From: Halomonas smyrnensis AAD6
Lineage (GTDB): Bacteria; Pseudomonadota; Gammaproteobacteria; Pseudomonadales; Halomonadaceae
Direction of reading: 5' to 3'
DNA: 64,000 bases
Assembly: GCF_000265245.1 (NCBI RefSeq)
Contig: NZ_AJKS02000003.1
Span: 241,927 to 305,926 of the forward strand
The notes beneath the pieces were generated by a model that was not told where the DNA came from, made no database searches, and saw nothing but the letters and a program-made list of their open reading frames with translations. A program made the translations under genes and the position numbers. Numbering within the stretch: the stretch's first letter is position 1; the number at the start of each line of letters is the position of its first letter. Positions 26,263 through 37,365 of the stretch are shown one piece after another.

Positions 26263-26356
26263 GCATTGCCCGAAGGGTGCCGGCTTACAGCCGCGCCGTT
26301 ATCTCGTAGAATAGCGGCCAATCACACGCCTCGAACTCTCTTTCCAGGAAGATCCC

Positions 26357-27448
<1,092 letters not shown>

Positions 27449-27460
27449 CGCAGAAAAAGT

Positions 27461-27489
27461 TTGACGACACGGGGCGTTATCCGTAATAT
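27461..27489 (+). promoter_or_regulatory. Sigma-70 promoter of tRNA-Met
   Basis: TTGACG, a 17-base spacer and TAATAT lie 16 bases before the tRNA. The GC-rich ACGCCTCCG that follows resembles a stringent-control discriminator. Confidence 0.88.
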
Positions 27490-27504
27490 ACGCCTCCGTT
27501 GTCC

Positions 27505-27581
27505 GGCTACGTAGCTCAGTTGGTTAGAGCACATCACTCATAATGATGGGGTCCCCTGTTCGAGTCAGGGCGTAGCCACCA
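27505..27581 (+). tRNA. tRNA-Met, elongator (anticodon CAT)
   Basis: 77 bases with encoded ACCA end. The acceptor GGCTACG pairs with CGTAGCC and the anticodon loop is CTCATAA. It closely resembles the E. coli elongator methionine tRNA, which argues against initiator or tRNA-Ile2. It differs by two bases from the copy at 31877. Confidence 0.96.
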
Positions 27582-27590
27582 AACACCGAA

Positions 27591-27622
27591 AAGCCCGCCT
27601 GGTTCGCCAGGCGGGCTTTTTT
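27591..27622. terminator. Bidirectional terminator between tRNA-Met and the M18 aminopeptidase
   Basis: AAGCCCGCCTGG pairs with CCAGGCGGGCTT around TTCG, followed by T residues on the plus strand and preceded by A residues that serve the opposite strand. It fits the convergent layout. Confidence 0.93.
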
Positions 27623-27697
27623 CGTTGGCGGGACTGTTTGGCAGATTGGCAGACCATTCTCCCACCGACGCCCGAAGGCGCCGGCGGTCACGAGGCC

Positions 27698-28996
27698 TCA
27701 GGGCAGCTCGCGGCGATCGACGAAGGCGGTCAGTACCCGGGTCAGGTGAGCCACATCCCTGGCGCCCGCGGTCTCGCGGATCGAGTGCATGGCCCACTGG
27801 GGCACGCCCACGTCCAGGGTCGGCACGCCGAGCTCGGTGGCGGTGATCGGACCGATGGTGCTGCCGCAGCCCATGTCGGCACGGGTGACGAAGGTCTGCA
27901 CCGGCACCTCGGCCTCCTGGCACAGCGCCCGGAACAGCGCCGCGGTGGCGCTGTTGGTGGCGTAGCGCTGATTGGCATTGACCTTGATCACCGGCCCCTC
28001 GTTGAGGGCCGGGCCATGAGCGGCGTCGTGCTTGTCGAGGAAGTTCGGGTGCAGCGCATGGGCATTGTCGCAGGAGATCATCCGCGAGGCCTGGATCAGA
28101 CGGATGACCCCCTCCTCGCTGGCGTCGCCCAGCTGGGCATTGACCCGCCGCAGCACGTCGCCCAGGAAGGGCCCCTGGGCGCCGCAGGCGCTGGCACTGC
28201 CCACTTCCTCATGATCGTTGGCCACCAGCACCGCCCCTTGCGTCCCGTCCGAATCGAGCAGGGCCTCGAGGCCGATAAAGCACGACAGCAGGTTGTCTAG
28301 CCGCGCCGAGGCGATCAGCTCGCCCTCCACGCCGACCCGGGCCGGCGGCTGCATGTCGTGGAAGCCGAGCTCGAAGTCGACGATCTCGACGCCGTCGAGG
28401 CCATGCTCGGCCGACAGCCAGCTCCGCAGCAGCCGATCCAGGTCGGCCGACTCGCCGCCCTGGAGGAAGACCGGCGCCATCTGCGTCTGGGCATTGATCG
28501 CCCGACCGCTGTTGGCCTCGCGATCGAGATGGATCGCGAGGCTGGGGATGATCGCCACCGCGCGGTCGACGTTGAGGAGCACGCCTTCCAGGCGGCCGTC
28601 GGGGTGGCGCACGTGAACCCGGCCGGCGAGGCCCAGGTCACGGTCGTACCAGGGCGCCAGCAACGCCCCACCGTAGACCTCGACGCCGAGCTGCAGCCAG
28701 CCGGCGGAGGTCTGGGGCGCATGGGGCTTGAGGCGCAGCCCGGGGCTGTCGGTGTGGGCGCCGATCATGCGCAGCGCCGACAGCGGCTCGCTCGGCAGCT
28801 GCAGGGCAATGATCGAGGAATCGTTGCGCGTCACGTAGACCCGCTCGCCGGGCGTCAGCTGCCAGGCCTGGGTTTCGTCGAGGCGGCGGAAGCCGGCGGC
28901 CTCGAGGCGCTCGGCCATGTTGGCCGTAGCGTGCCAGGGAGTGGGCGAACGGCGCAGGAAGTCGAGCAGTCGCTCGAGCAGGGCATCCTGGGGCAT
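27698..28996 (-). CDS. apeB: M18-family aspartyl aminopeptidase (ApeB type)
   Basis: 432 residues starting MPQDALLERLLDFLRRSPTP, with GAGGAG before the ATG. M18 enzymes are dodecameric cytoplasmic metallo-aminopeptidases that trim acidic or neutral N-terminal residues. Zinc ligands and catalytic residues appear in RMIGAHTDSPGLRLKP, LVANDHEEVGS and the C-terminal QWAMHSIRETAG. It is transcribed toward the tRNA-Met terminator. The frame stays open further upstream, but without support. Confidence 0.93.
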   Translation of the reverse strand: MPQDALLERLLDFLRRSPTPWHATANMAERLEAAGFRRLDETQAWQLTPGERVYVTRNDSSIIALQLPSEPLSALRMIGAHTDSPGLRLKPHAPQTSAGWLQLGVEVYGGALLAPWYDRDLGLAGRVHVRHPDGRLEGVLLNVDRAVAIIPSLAIHLDREANSGRAINAQTQMAPVFLQGGESADLDRLLRSWLSAEHGLDGVEIVDFELGFHDMQPPARVGVEGELIASARLDNLLSCFIGLEALLDSDGTQGAVLVANDHEEVGSASACGAQGPFLGDVLRRVNAQLGDASEEGVIRLIQASRMISCDNAHALHPNFLDKHDAAHGPALNEGPVIKVNANQRYATNSATAALFRALCQEAEVPVQTFVTRADMGCGSTIGPITATELGVPTLDVGVPQWAMHSIRETAGARDVAHLTRVLTAFVDRRELP

Positions 28997-29133
28997 GGGA
29001 CTCCTCTCGGTGTCGCATCTTGGGGGCATGGGACTCGACCGAGCTGCTACAATGGCCTTTCTGTCCGTGCAACTCGTGAGCCGAATCACGGTCTGGACGC
29101 TAGAGTGTACATGAATCCGGGAGTGCTTCATCG

Positions 29134-31188
29134 ATGAGCCTGAATGTGACCCTGGGTCGTACCGCGGCCCTGGCCCTGCTGCTGGGCACCGTCCCGGCCC
29201 AGGCGGCGATCACCGCCACCGACGCCCAGCGCGAGGCCGCGGTGGAAGTCGCCGAATCGCTGCGCTACGGCCACTACGCGGATATCAGCTTCGACGACGA
29301 CTGGTCAGAGCAGGCCTTCGACCGCTACCTGGACCTGCTCGATGGCCAGCGCGCCTACCTGCTGGCCGGCGACGTCGATGACTTCGCGGCGCTGTCGACC
29401 ACCATGGACGACGCCATCCTCGACGGCGACCTCAGCCGCCCCTACGCCCTCTACCAGCGCTATCACGAGCGCGCCGAGGCACGCCTGGAATGGCTGCTGG
29501 AACGCATCGACGCGGGGCTCGACTTCGACTTCGACGGCAATCGGCGCATGGCGCTGGACCGCGAGGACGCCGCCTGGCCGCAGCGCGAATCGTCGCTGGA
29601 CGAGCTGTGGCAGAAACGACTCGAGAACGCCGCCCTGACGCTGTCGATCAGCGACCAGAGCCCGGAGGAAGTCGAGGAGACCCTCCACCAGCGTTACGAG
29701 AACCAGCTGAACCGCCTGCGCCAGACCAACGCCGAGGACGTCTTCGGCCTGATGATGGCCGCCGTGACCGGCAGCATCGACCCCCACAGCGAATACCTGT
29801 CGCCGCGCCAGAGCGAATCCTTCGACATCCAGATGCGCCTCTCGCTCGAGGGCATCGGCGCCCTGCTCCAGGCCGACGGCGAGTACGTCAAGGTCGCGAG
29901 CCTGGTGCCCGGCGGCCCCGCCGAGAAGGCCGGCGTGCTCAAGCCCGCCGACCGCATCGTCGGCGTCGGCCAGGAGGGCGAGGAGATGGTCAACGTGGTC
30001 GGCATGCGCCTCGACGACGTGGTCGACATGATCCGTGGCCCCAAGGGCTCGGTGATACGCCTCGACGTGGTGCCCGCCCAGGCCGTCGACACCACTCGCT
30101 CCGAGGTCGTCGAGATCACCCGTGATACGGTCAAGCTCGAGGACCAGGCCGCCCAGAGCGAGGTCATCGAGGTCGAGCGCGAGGACGGCGTGCATCGTCT
30201 GGGCGTCATCGAGGTGCCGGCCTTCTACGTCGACTTCGACGCCTGGCAGGCCGGCGAACCGGACTACCGCAGCACCACCCGTGACGTGGCCAAGCAGGTC
30301 GAACGCCTCAAGGACGAGGACGTGGAAGGCATCGTGCTCGACCTGCGCAACAACGGCGGCGGCGCCCTTCAGGAGGCCAACTCGCTGATCGGCCTGTTCA
30401 TCGACCGTGGCCCCACCGTCCAGGTGCGCGATGCCGAGGGCCGCATCAGCCTCTACGGCGATACCGACAGCGGCACCCTCTACGACGGCCCGCTGGCGGT
30501 GCTGGTCAACCGGCTCTCGGCCTCGGCCTCGGAGATCTTCGCCGGCGCCATCCAGGATTACGGCCGCGGCCTGGTGGTCGGCGGCGACACCTTCGGCAAG
30601 GGCACCGTGCAGACCCTCGACGAGCTCAACCACGGCCAGCTCAAGCTGACGCGCGCCAAGTTCTACCGCATCTCCGGCGAGAGCACCCAGCATCGCGGCG
30701 TCACGCCCGACATCAGCTTCCCGAGCCTGATCGATCCCGAGATCATCGGCGAGAGCAGCCTCGACAACGCCCTGGCCTGGGATCAGGTGCGCAAGGTGCA
30801 GTATCGCCGCTACGGCGAACCGGAGCGCTATCTGGACACCCTGCGCCAGCGCCATCGCCAGCGCGCCGATGCCCACCCCGACTTCCACTACCTGGAGCGC
30901 GAGGCCGAGCTCGCCGACCGCCTGCGCGAGCAGCACACCAGCGTCAGCCTCAATCGCGAACAGCGTCAGCGCGAGGCCGAGGCCCAGGAGGCCGAACAGC
31001 TGGCCCTGGAGAACCAGCGCCGCGAGGCCCTGGGGCTCGAGCCGCTGGAAGAGTGGGCGGATGCCCGGGACGAGGACACCGAACAGGCGCAGCCCATCGA
31101 CCGCGCCCAGGTGATGGAGAGCGCCGAGATCCTGCTCGACTACGCCCGCCTCGATCACGGCCTGCGACTCGCCGACTACCACGACTGA
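29134..31188 (+). CDS. prc: Carboxy-terminal processing (tail-specific) protease Prc
   Basis: 684 residues with a Sec signal peptide ending PAQA-AI near residue 22, so it is periplasmic. A PDZ domain lies around residues 240-315 (EGIGALLQADGEYVKVASLV...PAEKAGVLKPADRIVGVG). The S41 protease domain has LVNRLSASASEIFAGAIQDY with the catalytic Ser and GGDTFGKGTVQTL with the Lys. An alpha-helical C-terminal region (DUF3340-like) is rich in Glu, Gln and Arg. Prc trims outer-membrane-associated proteins and peptidoglycan hydrolases. Confidence 0.94.
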   Translation: MSLNVTLGRTAALALLLGTVPAQAAITATDAQREAAVEVAESLRYGHYADISFDDDWSEQAFDRYLDLLDGQRAYLLAGDVDDFAALSTTMDDAILDGDLSRPYALYQRYHERAEARLEWLLERIDAGLDFDFDGNRRMALDREDAAWPQRESSLDELWQKRLENAALTLSISDQSPEEVEETLHQRYENQLNRLRQTNAEDVFGLMMAAVTGSIDPHSEYLSPRQSESFDIQMRLSLEGIGALLQADGEYVKVASLVPGGPAEKAGVLKPADRIVGVGQEGEEMVNVVGMRLDDVVDMIRGPKGSVIRLDVVPAQAVDTTRSEVVEITRDTVKLEDQAAQSEVIEVEREDGVHRLGVIEVPAFYVDFDAWQAGEPDYRSTTRDVAKQVERLKDEDVEGIVLDLRNNGGGALQEANSLIGLFIDRGPTVQVRDAEGRISLYGDTDSGTLYDGPLAVLVNRLSASASEIFAGAIQDYGRGLVVGGDTFGKGTVQTLDELNHGQLKLTRAKFYRISGESTQHRGVTPDISFPSLIDPEIIGESSLDNALAWDQVRKVQYRRYGEPERYLDTLRQRHRQRADAHPDFHYLEREAELADRLREQHTSVSLNREQRQREAEAQEAEQLALENQRREALGLEPLEEWADARDEDTEQAQPIDRAQVMESAEILLDYARLDHGLRLADYHD

Positions 31189-31216
31189 CCCCCCCCCACC
31201 TCACCGAGCCATACAC

Positions 31217-31241
31217 GACGCCGGGCCATGCGCCCGGCGTC
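31217..31241 (+). terminator. Hairpin after prc
   Basis: GACGCCGGGC and GCCCGGCGTC arms with a CATGC loop lie 28 bases past the stop. There is no T-run, so it is probably a Rho-assisted terminator. Confidence 0.6.
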
Positions 31242-31376
31242 GCCGAACACGACGCCGAGGTAACGGCCAGACACGACGAATGCCGGCGGAAAGCCGGTAG
31301 CATCACGAGGCGATCGGGAAAGGCGTGGAGCGGAAGATTCAGGACATCAGCGCAGGCATGGCTGAAGAACAAGCAT

Positions 31377-31452
31377 TGGCTCCCCGAACAGGACTCGAAC
31401 CTGTGACCCAATGATTAACAGTCATTTGCTCTACCAACTGAGCTATCGGGGA
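31377..31452 (-). tRNA. tRNA-Asn (anticodon GTT), copy 1
   Basis: 76 bases with encoded CCA; the acceptor TCCCCGA pairs with TCGGGGA, and the anticodon loop is CTGTTAA. It appears identical to the two copies upstream and is the last of the three in transcription order. Confidence 0.96.
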
Positions 31453-31527
31453 ACGACTTGTGTGCCCGGACGGGCTGACCTCAGGGGCCTGATGGCCGGA
31501 ACCTGACGGTCTGGAAGAGGTAAAAGG

Positions 31528-31603
31528 TGGCTCCCCGAACAGGACTCGAACCTGTGACCCAATGATTAACAGTCATTTGCTCTACCAACTGAGCTATCGG
31601 GGA
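31528..31603 (-). tRNA. tRNA-Asn (anticodon GTT), copy 2
   Basis: Identical 76-base gene, separated by 75 bases from copy 1 and 62 bases from copy 3. A short T/A-rich stretch lies just upstream on the transcript, but no separate promoter was seen. Confidence 0.96.
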
Positions 31604-31665
31604 ATGACCTTTTTTACCGTTCGACGCCTCTCAGCGCCGCCGTGCTCGTTGCTCTGGGAAGAAGC

Positions 31666-31741
31666 TGGCTCCCCGAACAGGACTCGAACCTGTGACCCAA
31701 TGATTAACAGTCATTTGCTCTACCAACTGAGCTATCGGGGA
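31666..31741 (-). tRNA. tRNA-Asn (anticodon GTT), copy 3
   Basis: First of the three copies in transcription order, 22 bases after a good promoter's -10 box. The three copies are probably transcribed together. Confidence 0.96.
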
Positions 31742-31762
31742 ATGGCCTCGAGCACGGTGCGT

Positions 31763-31790
31763 AGTATACGGATCCGCTTGTGAACGTCAA
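31763..31790 (-). promoter_or_regulatory. Sigma-70 promoter of the tRNA-Asn cluster
   Basis: On the minus strand TTGACG, a 16-base spacer and TATACT precede tRNA-Asn copy 3, with a GC-rich start region. Confidence 0.85.
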
Positions 31791-31832
31791 GAGCCAAAAC
31801 CCTCACACGCCGCTCGCACCGCCGGAAAGCAA

Positions 31833-31865
31833 GACGCCCGCCGGGCGATGTGCCGGGCGGGCGTC
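31833..31865 (-). terminator. Terminator after tRNA-Met
   Basis: GACGCCCGCC and GGCGGGCGTC arms with a 13-base loop end the tRNA-Met transcript, followed by a weak T-rich stretch on the minus strand. Confidence 0.75.
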
Positions 31866-31876
31866 TCATGCTGTCC

Positions 31877-31953
31877 TGGTGGCTACGCCCTGATTCGAAC
31901 AGGGGACCCCATCATTATGAGTGATGTGCTCTAACCAGCTGAGCTACGTAGCC
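31877..31953 (-). tRNA. tRNA-Met, elongator (anticodon CAT)
   Basis: 77 bases with encoded ACCA. It is the second copy of the 27505 gene, with one change in the D-loop and one in the T-loop. It has its own promoter and terminator, separate from the tRNA-Asn cluster. Confidence 0.96.
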
Positions 31954-31994
31954 ATTTTTCATCTCGGGAGGGATGCCCCCGACGACGGATGCAG

Positions 31995-32023
31995 ATTATG
32001 CACGGCGGCCCGCCCCAAGGCAA
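31995..32023 (-). promoter_or_regulatory. Promoter of the second tRNA-Met
   Basis: On the minus strand TTGCCT, a 17-base spacer and CATAAT lie about 41 bases before the tRNA. Confidence 0.65.
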
Positions 32024-32045
32024 GCCCGCCATGCGACAGGCCGCA

Positions 32046-32984
32046 TCAGAGAGACAGCGCCTCCTTGACCGCGGGCAGCCCCGGCTCGCCGTCGGCGGTG
32101 GTCACGCCGTCGAGCCAGCCCTCGAGCACGTCGGGATGTGCCTGGAGATAGGCCCGGGCCGCATCGCGCGGATCGCTGCCCTCGTCCATGATCTCGCCCA
32201 TCAGCTGGTTCTCCATCTCCAGGGTGAAGGAGAGATTGCTCAGCAGCGACCCGACGTTGGGGCAGGCCTCGGCGTAGCCGGCACGGGTATTGGTGTAGAC
32301 GGTGGCACCGCCCAGGTTCGGGCCGAAGTAGTCGTCGGCGCCCTCCAGATAGGCGATGTCGAAGTTGGTGTTCATGGGATGCGGCTCCCAGCCGAGGAAC
32401 ACCATCCACTGCTCGTTCGGCTCGCGGGCGCTGAGCTCGGCCAGCATGCCCGCCTCGCTGGAGTCCACCAGCCGCCAGTCGCCCAGGCCGAAGGCGTCGT
32501 CGTCGATCATGTCCTGGATCAGCAGGTTGCCGTCGTTGCCGGCCTCGATGCCGTGCAGCGTTGACGCGAAGCGGTCGGCGTGAGCGTCCAGATCGGCCAC
32601 CGAGGTGACGCCGGCGTCATACACGTACTGAGGCACTGCCAGGGTGTACTTGGCGCCCTCCAGGTTGGCGCCCAGGCGATCCACCTGTCCCCGCTCGACG
32701 TAGGGGTCACTGATCGACGCCATGGACGGCATCCAGTTGCCGAGGAAGACATCGAAGTCGCCGTTCTTCATGCCGGAATAGGCGATAGGCACCGAGACGG
32801 TATCGATCCGGGTCTCGTAGCCGAGTGTCTCGAGCACCTCGGTGGTCAAGGCGGTGGTCGCGGTAATGTCGGTCCAGCCCACCTCGGCGAAGCGGACGGG
32901 CTGACAGCCCTCTTCGGCGGCCAGCAGCGGCGAGGCGGAAAGCGCCAGCGCGGTGGAGGCCAGGCCCATGGTCATCTTGTTCAT
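32046..32984 (-). CDS. choX: Choline/betaine ABC-type substrate-binding protein (ChoX-like)
   Basis: 312 residues with a signal peptide ending LLAA-EEG near residue 23. It belongs to the OpuAC/ProX fold. The Trp-bearing segments RFAEVGWTDITATTA, VFLGNWMPSM and VFLGWEPHPMNTNFDI would build the aromatic cage for a trimethylammonium group as in ChoX. It is transcribed away from betI across a BetI operator, so choline uptake is the likely role. No permease or ATPase gene accompanies it here; they must be elsewhere, or this protein serves another system. Confidence 0.85.
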   Translation of the reverse strand: MNKMTMGLASTALALSASPLLAAEEGCQPVRFAEVGWTDITATTALTTEVLETLGYETRIDTVSVPIAYSGMKNGDFDVFLGNWMPSMASISDPYVERGQVDRLGANLEGAKYTLAVPQYVYDAGVTSVADLDAHADRFASTLHGIEAGNDGNLLIQDMIDDDAFGLGDWRLVDSSEAGMLAELSAREPNEQWMVFLGWEPHPMNTNFDIAYLEGADDYFGPNLGGATVYTNTRAGYAEACPNVGSLLSNLSFTLEMENQLMGEIMDEGSDPRDAARAYLQAHPDVLEGWLDGVTTADGEPGLPAVKEALSL

Positions 32985-33042
32985 TGCATCGCTCCCTTGA
33001 GTGGATCGCGCGTATTATTGGAGGAAACATCGTGCTCGCCAT

Positions 33043-33069
33043 TTTTATTGATTGAACGTTCAATAAAAA
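33043..33069. promoter_or_regulatory. BetI operator between choX and betI
   Basis: The perfect palindrome ATTGAACGTTCAAT (33051-33064), flanked by T- and A-rich arms, matches the TTGAACGTTCAA-type box known for BetI. It lies between the divergent choX and betI starts and would repress both until choline is present. Confidence 0.9.
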
Positions 33070-33144
33070 AATGGCAAGCTATCGCTATCTTAACCATGTC
33101 GAATGCCATGGTAGCAAGATGCTCTCGGGAGAGGAGTCAACGCA

Positions 33145-33777
33145 GTGCCCAAGGTCGGAATGGAACCCATTCGTCGCCAGCAGCTGATCACGGCCACCAT
33201 GGCGGCCATCGACGAAGTCGGCCTGGCCGACGCCACCGTGGCGCGCATCGCCCGCCACGCAGGCGTCTCGGCCGGCATCATCAGTCACTACTTCGGCGGC
33301 AAGGACGGCCTGCTGGAAGCGACGATGCGCCAGATCCTCAATGATCTGGGCGAGGCCGTCTCGCGTCGACGCAAGGCGCTGACCACCGACGCGCCGGAGG
33401 CCCACCTGGCGGCGATCATCGACGGCAACTTCGATCGCACCCAGGTCTCCGGCCCGGTGGCCAAGACCTGGCTGGCCTTCTGGGCCAGCAGCATGCACCG
33501 CCCCGCCCTGGCGCGCCTGCAGACGGTCAACGACCGGCGCCTGTACGCCAACCTCAGCCACGAGTTCCGGCGCCTGCTGCCCAACAAGCACAAGGCCCGT
33601 GACGCCGCCCGCGCCCTGGCCGCCATGATCGACGGCCTGTGGCTGCGCGGCGCCCTCGCCCCCGAGGGGCTGGACAGCGACCGCGCCCGGCGCCTGGCCC
33701 GCGACTACCTGGAGCAGCTGCTCAAGGCCTACGGCCTCGGCGCTCGCTCTTCCGAATCCCTATCACTCGAGTCCTGA
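33145..33777 (+). CDS. betI: Choline-responsive TetR-family repressor BetI
   Basis: 210 residues with a GTG start preceded by GGGAGAGGAG. The N-terminal TetR helix-turn-helix reads [20 protein letters not shown] and [20 protein letters not shown] (about residues 10-60), both highly characteristic of BetI. The C-terminal domain senses choline. It lies 12 bases before betB, so betIBA form one operon. A BetI box lies 76 bases upstream. Confidence 0.95.
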   Translation: MPKVGMEPIRRQQLITATMAAIDEVGLADATVARIARHAGVSAGIISHYFGGKDGLLEATMRQILNDLGEAVSRRRKALTTDAPEAHLAAIIDGNFDRTQVSGPVAKTWLAFWASSMHRPALARLQTVNDRRLYANLSHEFRRLLPNKHKARDAARALAAMIDGLWLRGALAPEGLDSDRARRLARDYLEQLLKAYGLGARSSESLSLES

Positions 33778-33789
33778 CTGGAGGTTTCC

Positions 33790-35256
<1,467 letters not shown>

Positions 35257-35278
35257 GACCGGCGTAGGACCCGGGGAG

Positions 35279-35396
35279 GTAAGGCGCTTCCCCGGGGACG
35301 GCTCTGCGAGGAGGCGCTGTGAACCCTTCCCTGGGCGCTACCGACGCCATCCCTGGCGTAGGACCTCCTCTTCGAGCCGCCCCCGGCGCGCCTTAC
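35279..35396. repeat. Palindromic intergenic repeat (family member A) between betB and betA
   Basis: Outer arms GTAAGGCGC and GCGCCTTAC and inner CCGGGGAC/CCCCGG arms bracket a hairpin with GACGCCATCCCTGGCGTAGG. The inner 95 bases align with the reverse complement of the element at 57226-57325. It lies inside the bet operon transcript and probably forms a strong RNA hairpin. Confidence 0.75.
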
Positions 35397-35532
35397 GCCC
35401 GGCGTCGGAGACGTCCCCTCCGACCCCCTTTCAAGAGCATGACCGGAACGCGGGACCACCGGCGTTCCCGACCGGCGAGCGGCGCCCCAGCCGCTCGCCA
35501 CGAGACCCTTTTGACTGTTTCAGGGAGGCTCC

Positions 35533-37224
35533 ATGTCGCAGTCCCGTGAGTTCGATTACGTCATCATCGGCGCCGGTTCGGCCGGCAACGTCCTGGCCAC
35601 CCGCCTGACCGAGGACCCGAACGTCAGCGTGCTGCTGCTCGAGGCCGGCGGCAAGGACCACCGCTTCGACTTCCGCACCCAGATGCCGGCGGCGCTGGCC
35701 TATCCGCTACAGGGCAAGCGCTACAACTGGGCCTTCGAGACCGACCCCGAGCCGCACATGGACGGCCGGCGCATGGAGTGCGGCCGCGGCAAGGGCCTGG
35801 GCGGCTCCTCGCTGATCAACGGCATGTGCTACATCCGCGGCAACGCCCTGGACTACGACAACTGGGCCAAGCGCTCAGGCCTCGAGGACTGGACCTATGC
35901 CGACTGCCTGCCCTACTTCCGCAAGGCCGAGACCCGCGACATCGGTCCCAACGACTATCACGGCGGCGACGGCCCGGTCAGCGTGACCACGCCGAAGGAC
36001 GGCAACAATCCGCTGTATCACGCCTTCATCGAGGCGGGCCAGCAGGCCGGCTATCCGGCCACCGAGGACGTCAACGGCTATCAGCAGGAAGGCTTCGGCC
36101 CCATGGACCGCTTCGTCACCCCGAACGGTCGCCGCGCCTCCACCGCTCGGGGCTATCTGGACCTGGCCAGGCCGCGTCCCAACCTGACCATCGAGACCCG
36201 CGCCACCACCGACGTCATCACCTTCGAGGGCAAGCGCGCCACCGGCGTGCGCTACGAGCGTGGCGGCCAGCCCCAGGAGGTCAAGGCGCGTCGCGAGGTG
36301 CTGCTGTGCGCCGGCGCCATCGCCTCGCCGCAGATCCTGCAGCGCTCCGGCATCGGCCCGCAGGACCTGCTCGACGAGCTCGGCATCACCCCGGTGCAGG
36401 TCAACGAGAACGTCGGCCAGCACCTCCAGGACCACCTGGAGATGTACATCCAGTACGAGTGCAAGAAGCCGATCTCGCTGTATCCGGCGCTGAAGTGGTA
36501 CAACCAGCCGAAGATCGGCGCCGAGTGGATGCTGTTCGGCACCGGCGTGGGCGCCAGCAATCAGTTCGAGGCCGCCGGCTTCATCCGCACCCGCGACGAG
36601 GAGGAATGGCCGAACCTGCAGTACCACTTCCTGCCGATCGCCATCAGCTACAACGGCAAGAGCGCGGTGCAGGCCCACGGCTTCCAGGCCCACGTCGGCT
36701 CCATGCGCTCCGAGAGCGAGGGCCGGGTGCGCCTGACCTCGCTGGATCCCAAGGCCGCGCCCTCGATCCTGTTCAACTACATGTCAACCGAGAAGGACTG
36801 GCAGGAGTTCCGCGACGCCATCCGCCTGACCCGCGAGATCATCGAGCAGCCGGCCATGGACGAATACCGCGGCCGCGAGATCTCCCCGGGGCCGGAGGTG
36901 AAGACCGATGCCGAGCTCGACGCCTTCGTCCGCGAGCACGCCGAGACCGCCTACCACCCCTGCGGCAGCTGCCGCATGGGGGACGGCGACGACGCGGTGG
37001 TCGACGGCGCCGGCCGGGTCCACGGCGTGGAGGCCCTGCGGGTGGTCGACGCCTCGCTGTTCCCGGTGATCCCCACCGGCAACCTCAATGCGCCGACGAT
37101 CATGCTGGCCGAGAAGATGGCCGACAAGATCCGCGGCCGCGAGGCCCTGCCGAAGAGCGACGCCCCCTACTACGTCGCCAACGGCGCCCCCGCCCAGCAG
37201 GAGCCGCAGCGCCGCACGGCCTGA
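35533..37224 (+). CDS. betA: Choline dehydrogenase (GMC oxidoreductase)
   Basis: 563 residues. It oxidises choline to betaine aldehyde at the membrane using FAD. The FAD motif is [20 protein letters not shown] at the N-terminus, with the GMC signature [20 protein letters not shown] around residues 80-100. The active-site His is in [15 protein letters not shown], and the C-terminal GMC motif is [26 protein letters not shown] precedes the ATG. It closes the betIBA operon and is followed by a hairpin terminator. Confidence 0.97.
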   Translation: MSQSREFDYVIIGAGSAGNVLATRLTEDPNVSVLLLEAGGKDHRFDFRTQMPAALAYPLQGKRYNWAFETDPEPHMDGRRMECGRGKGLGGSSLINGMCYIRGNALDYDNWAKRSGLEDWTYADCLPYFRKAETRDIGPNDYHGGDGPVSVTTPKDGNNPLYHAFIEAGQQAGYPATEDVNGYQQEGFGPMDRFVTPNGRRASTARGYLDLARPRPNLTIETRATTDVITFEGKRATGVRYERGGQPQEVKARREVLLCAGAIASPQILQRSGIGPQDLLDELGITPVQVNENVGQHLQDHLEMYIQYECKKPISLYPALKWYNQPKIGAEWMLFGTGVGASNQFEAAGFIRTRDEEEWPNLQYHFLPIAISYNGKSAVQAHGFQAHVGSMRSESEGRVRLTSLDPKAAPSILFNYMSTEKDWQEFRDAIRLTREIIEQPAMDEYRGREISPGPEVKTDAELDAFVREHAETAYHPCGSCRMGDGDDAVVDGAGRVHGVEALRVVDASLFPVIPTGNLNAPTIMLAEKMADKIRGREALPKSDAPYYVANGAPAQQEPQRRTA

Positions 37225-37243
37225 CCGCGCCTCCGGCAGCACC

Positions 37244-37273
37244 AGGACGCCCCGCCTTCGAGCGGGGCGTCCT
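37244..37273 (+). terminator. Terminator-like hairpin after betA
   Basis: Twelve-base perfect arms AGGACGCCCCGC and GCGGGGCGTCCT with a six-base loop. There is no clear T-run. Confidence 0.7.
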
Positions 37274-37324
37274 GCGTTGGACGATAGGGTATTGGCTGCG
37301 AGGCCTCCGATGAGCTAGGCTGAA

Positions 37325-37350
37325 GACATTCAAACAAGTGTTTAAATGTC
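37325..37350. promoter_or_regulatory. PsrA/TetR-type operator upstream of fadE
   Basis: A 26-base inverted repeat with a single mismatch: GACATT(C)AAACA, AG, TGTTT(A)AATGTC. It contains the CAAAC-N4-GTTT pattern described for the fatty-acid regulator PsrA and ends 15 bases before the fadE start, where repression would be direct. Confidence 0.8.
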
Positions 37351-37365
37351 ACGGAGCCACCCACC

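Noticed and set aside
27505..27581. CAT-anticodon tRNA as initiator tRNA or tRNA-Ile2
   Set aside because: It has a fully paired G-C first pair, unlike initiator tRNA, and matches the elongator methionine tRNA of E. coli over nearly its whole length.
31377..31741. Repeated 76-base units read as a CRISPR-like array
   Set aside because: The repeats are full tRNA-Asn genes with cloverleaf and CCA ends, and the spacers differ in length.
35319..35549. Small open frame between betB and betA
   Set aside because: It lies within the palindromic repeat, and its Arg/Pro-rich product has no support.
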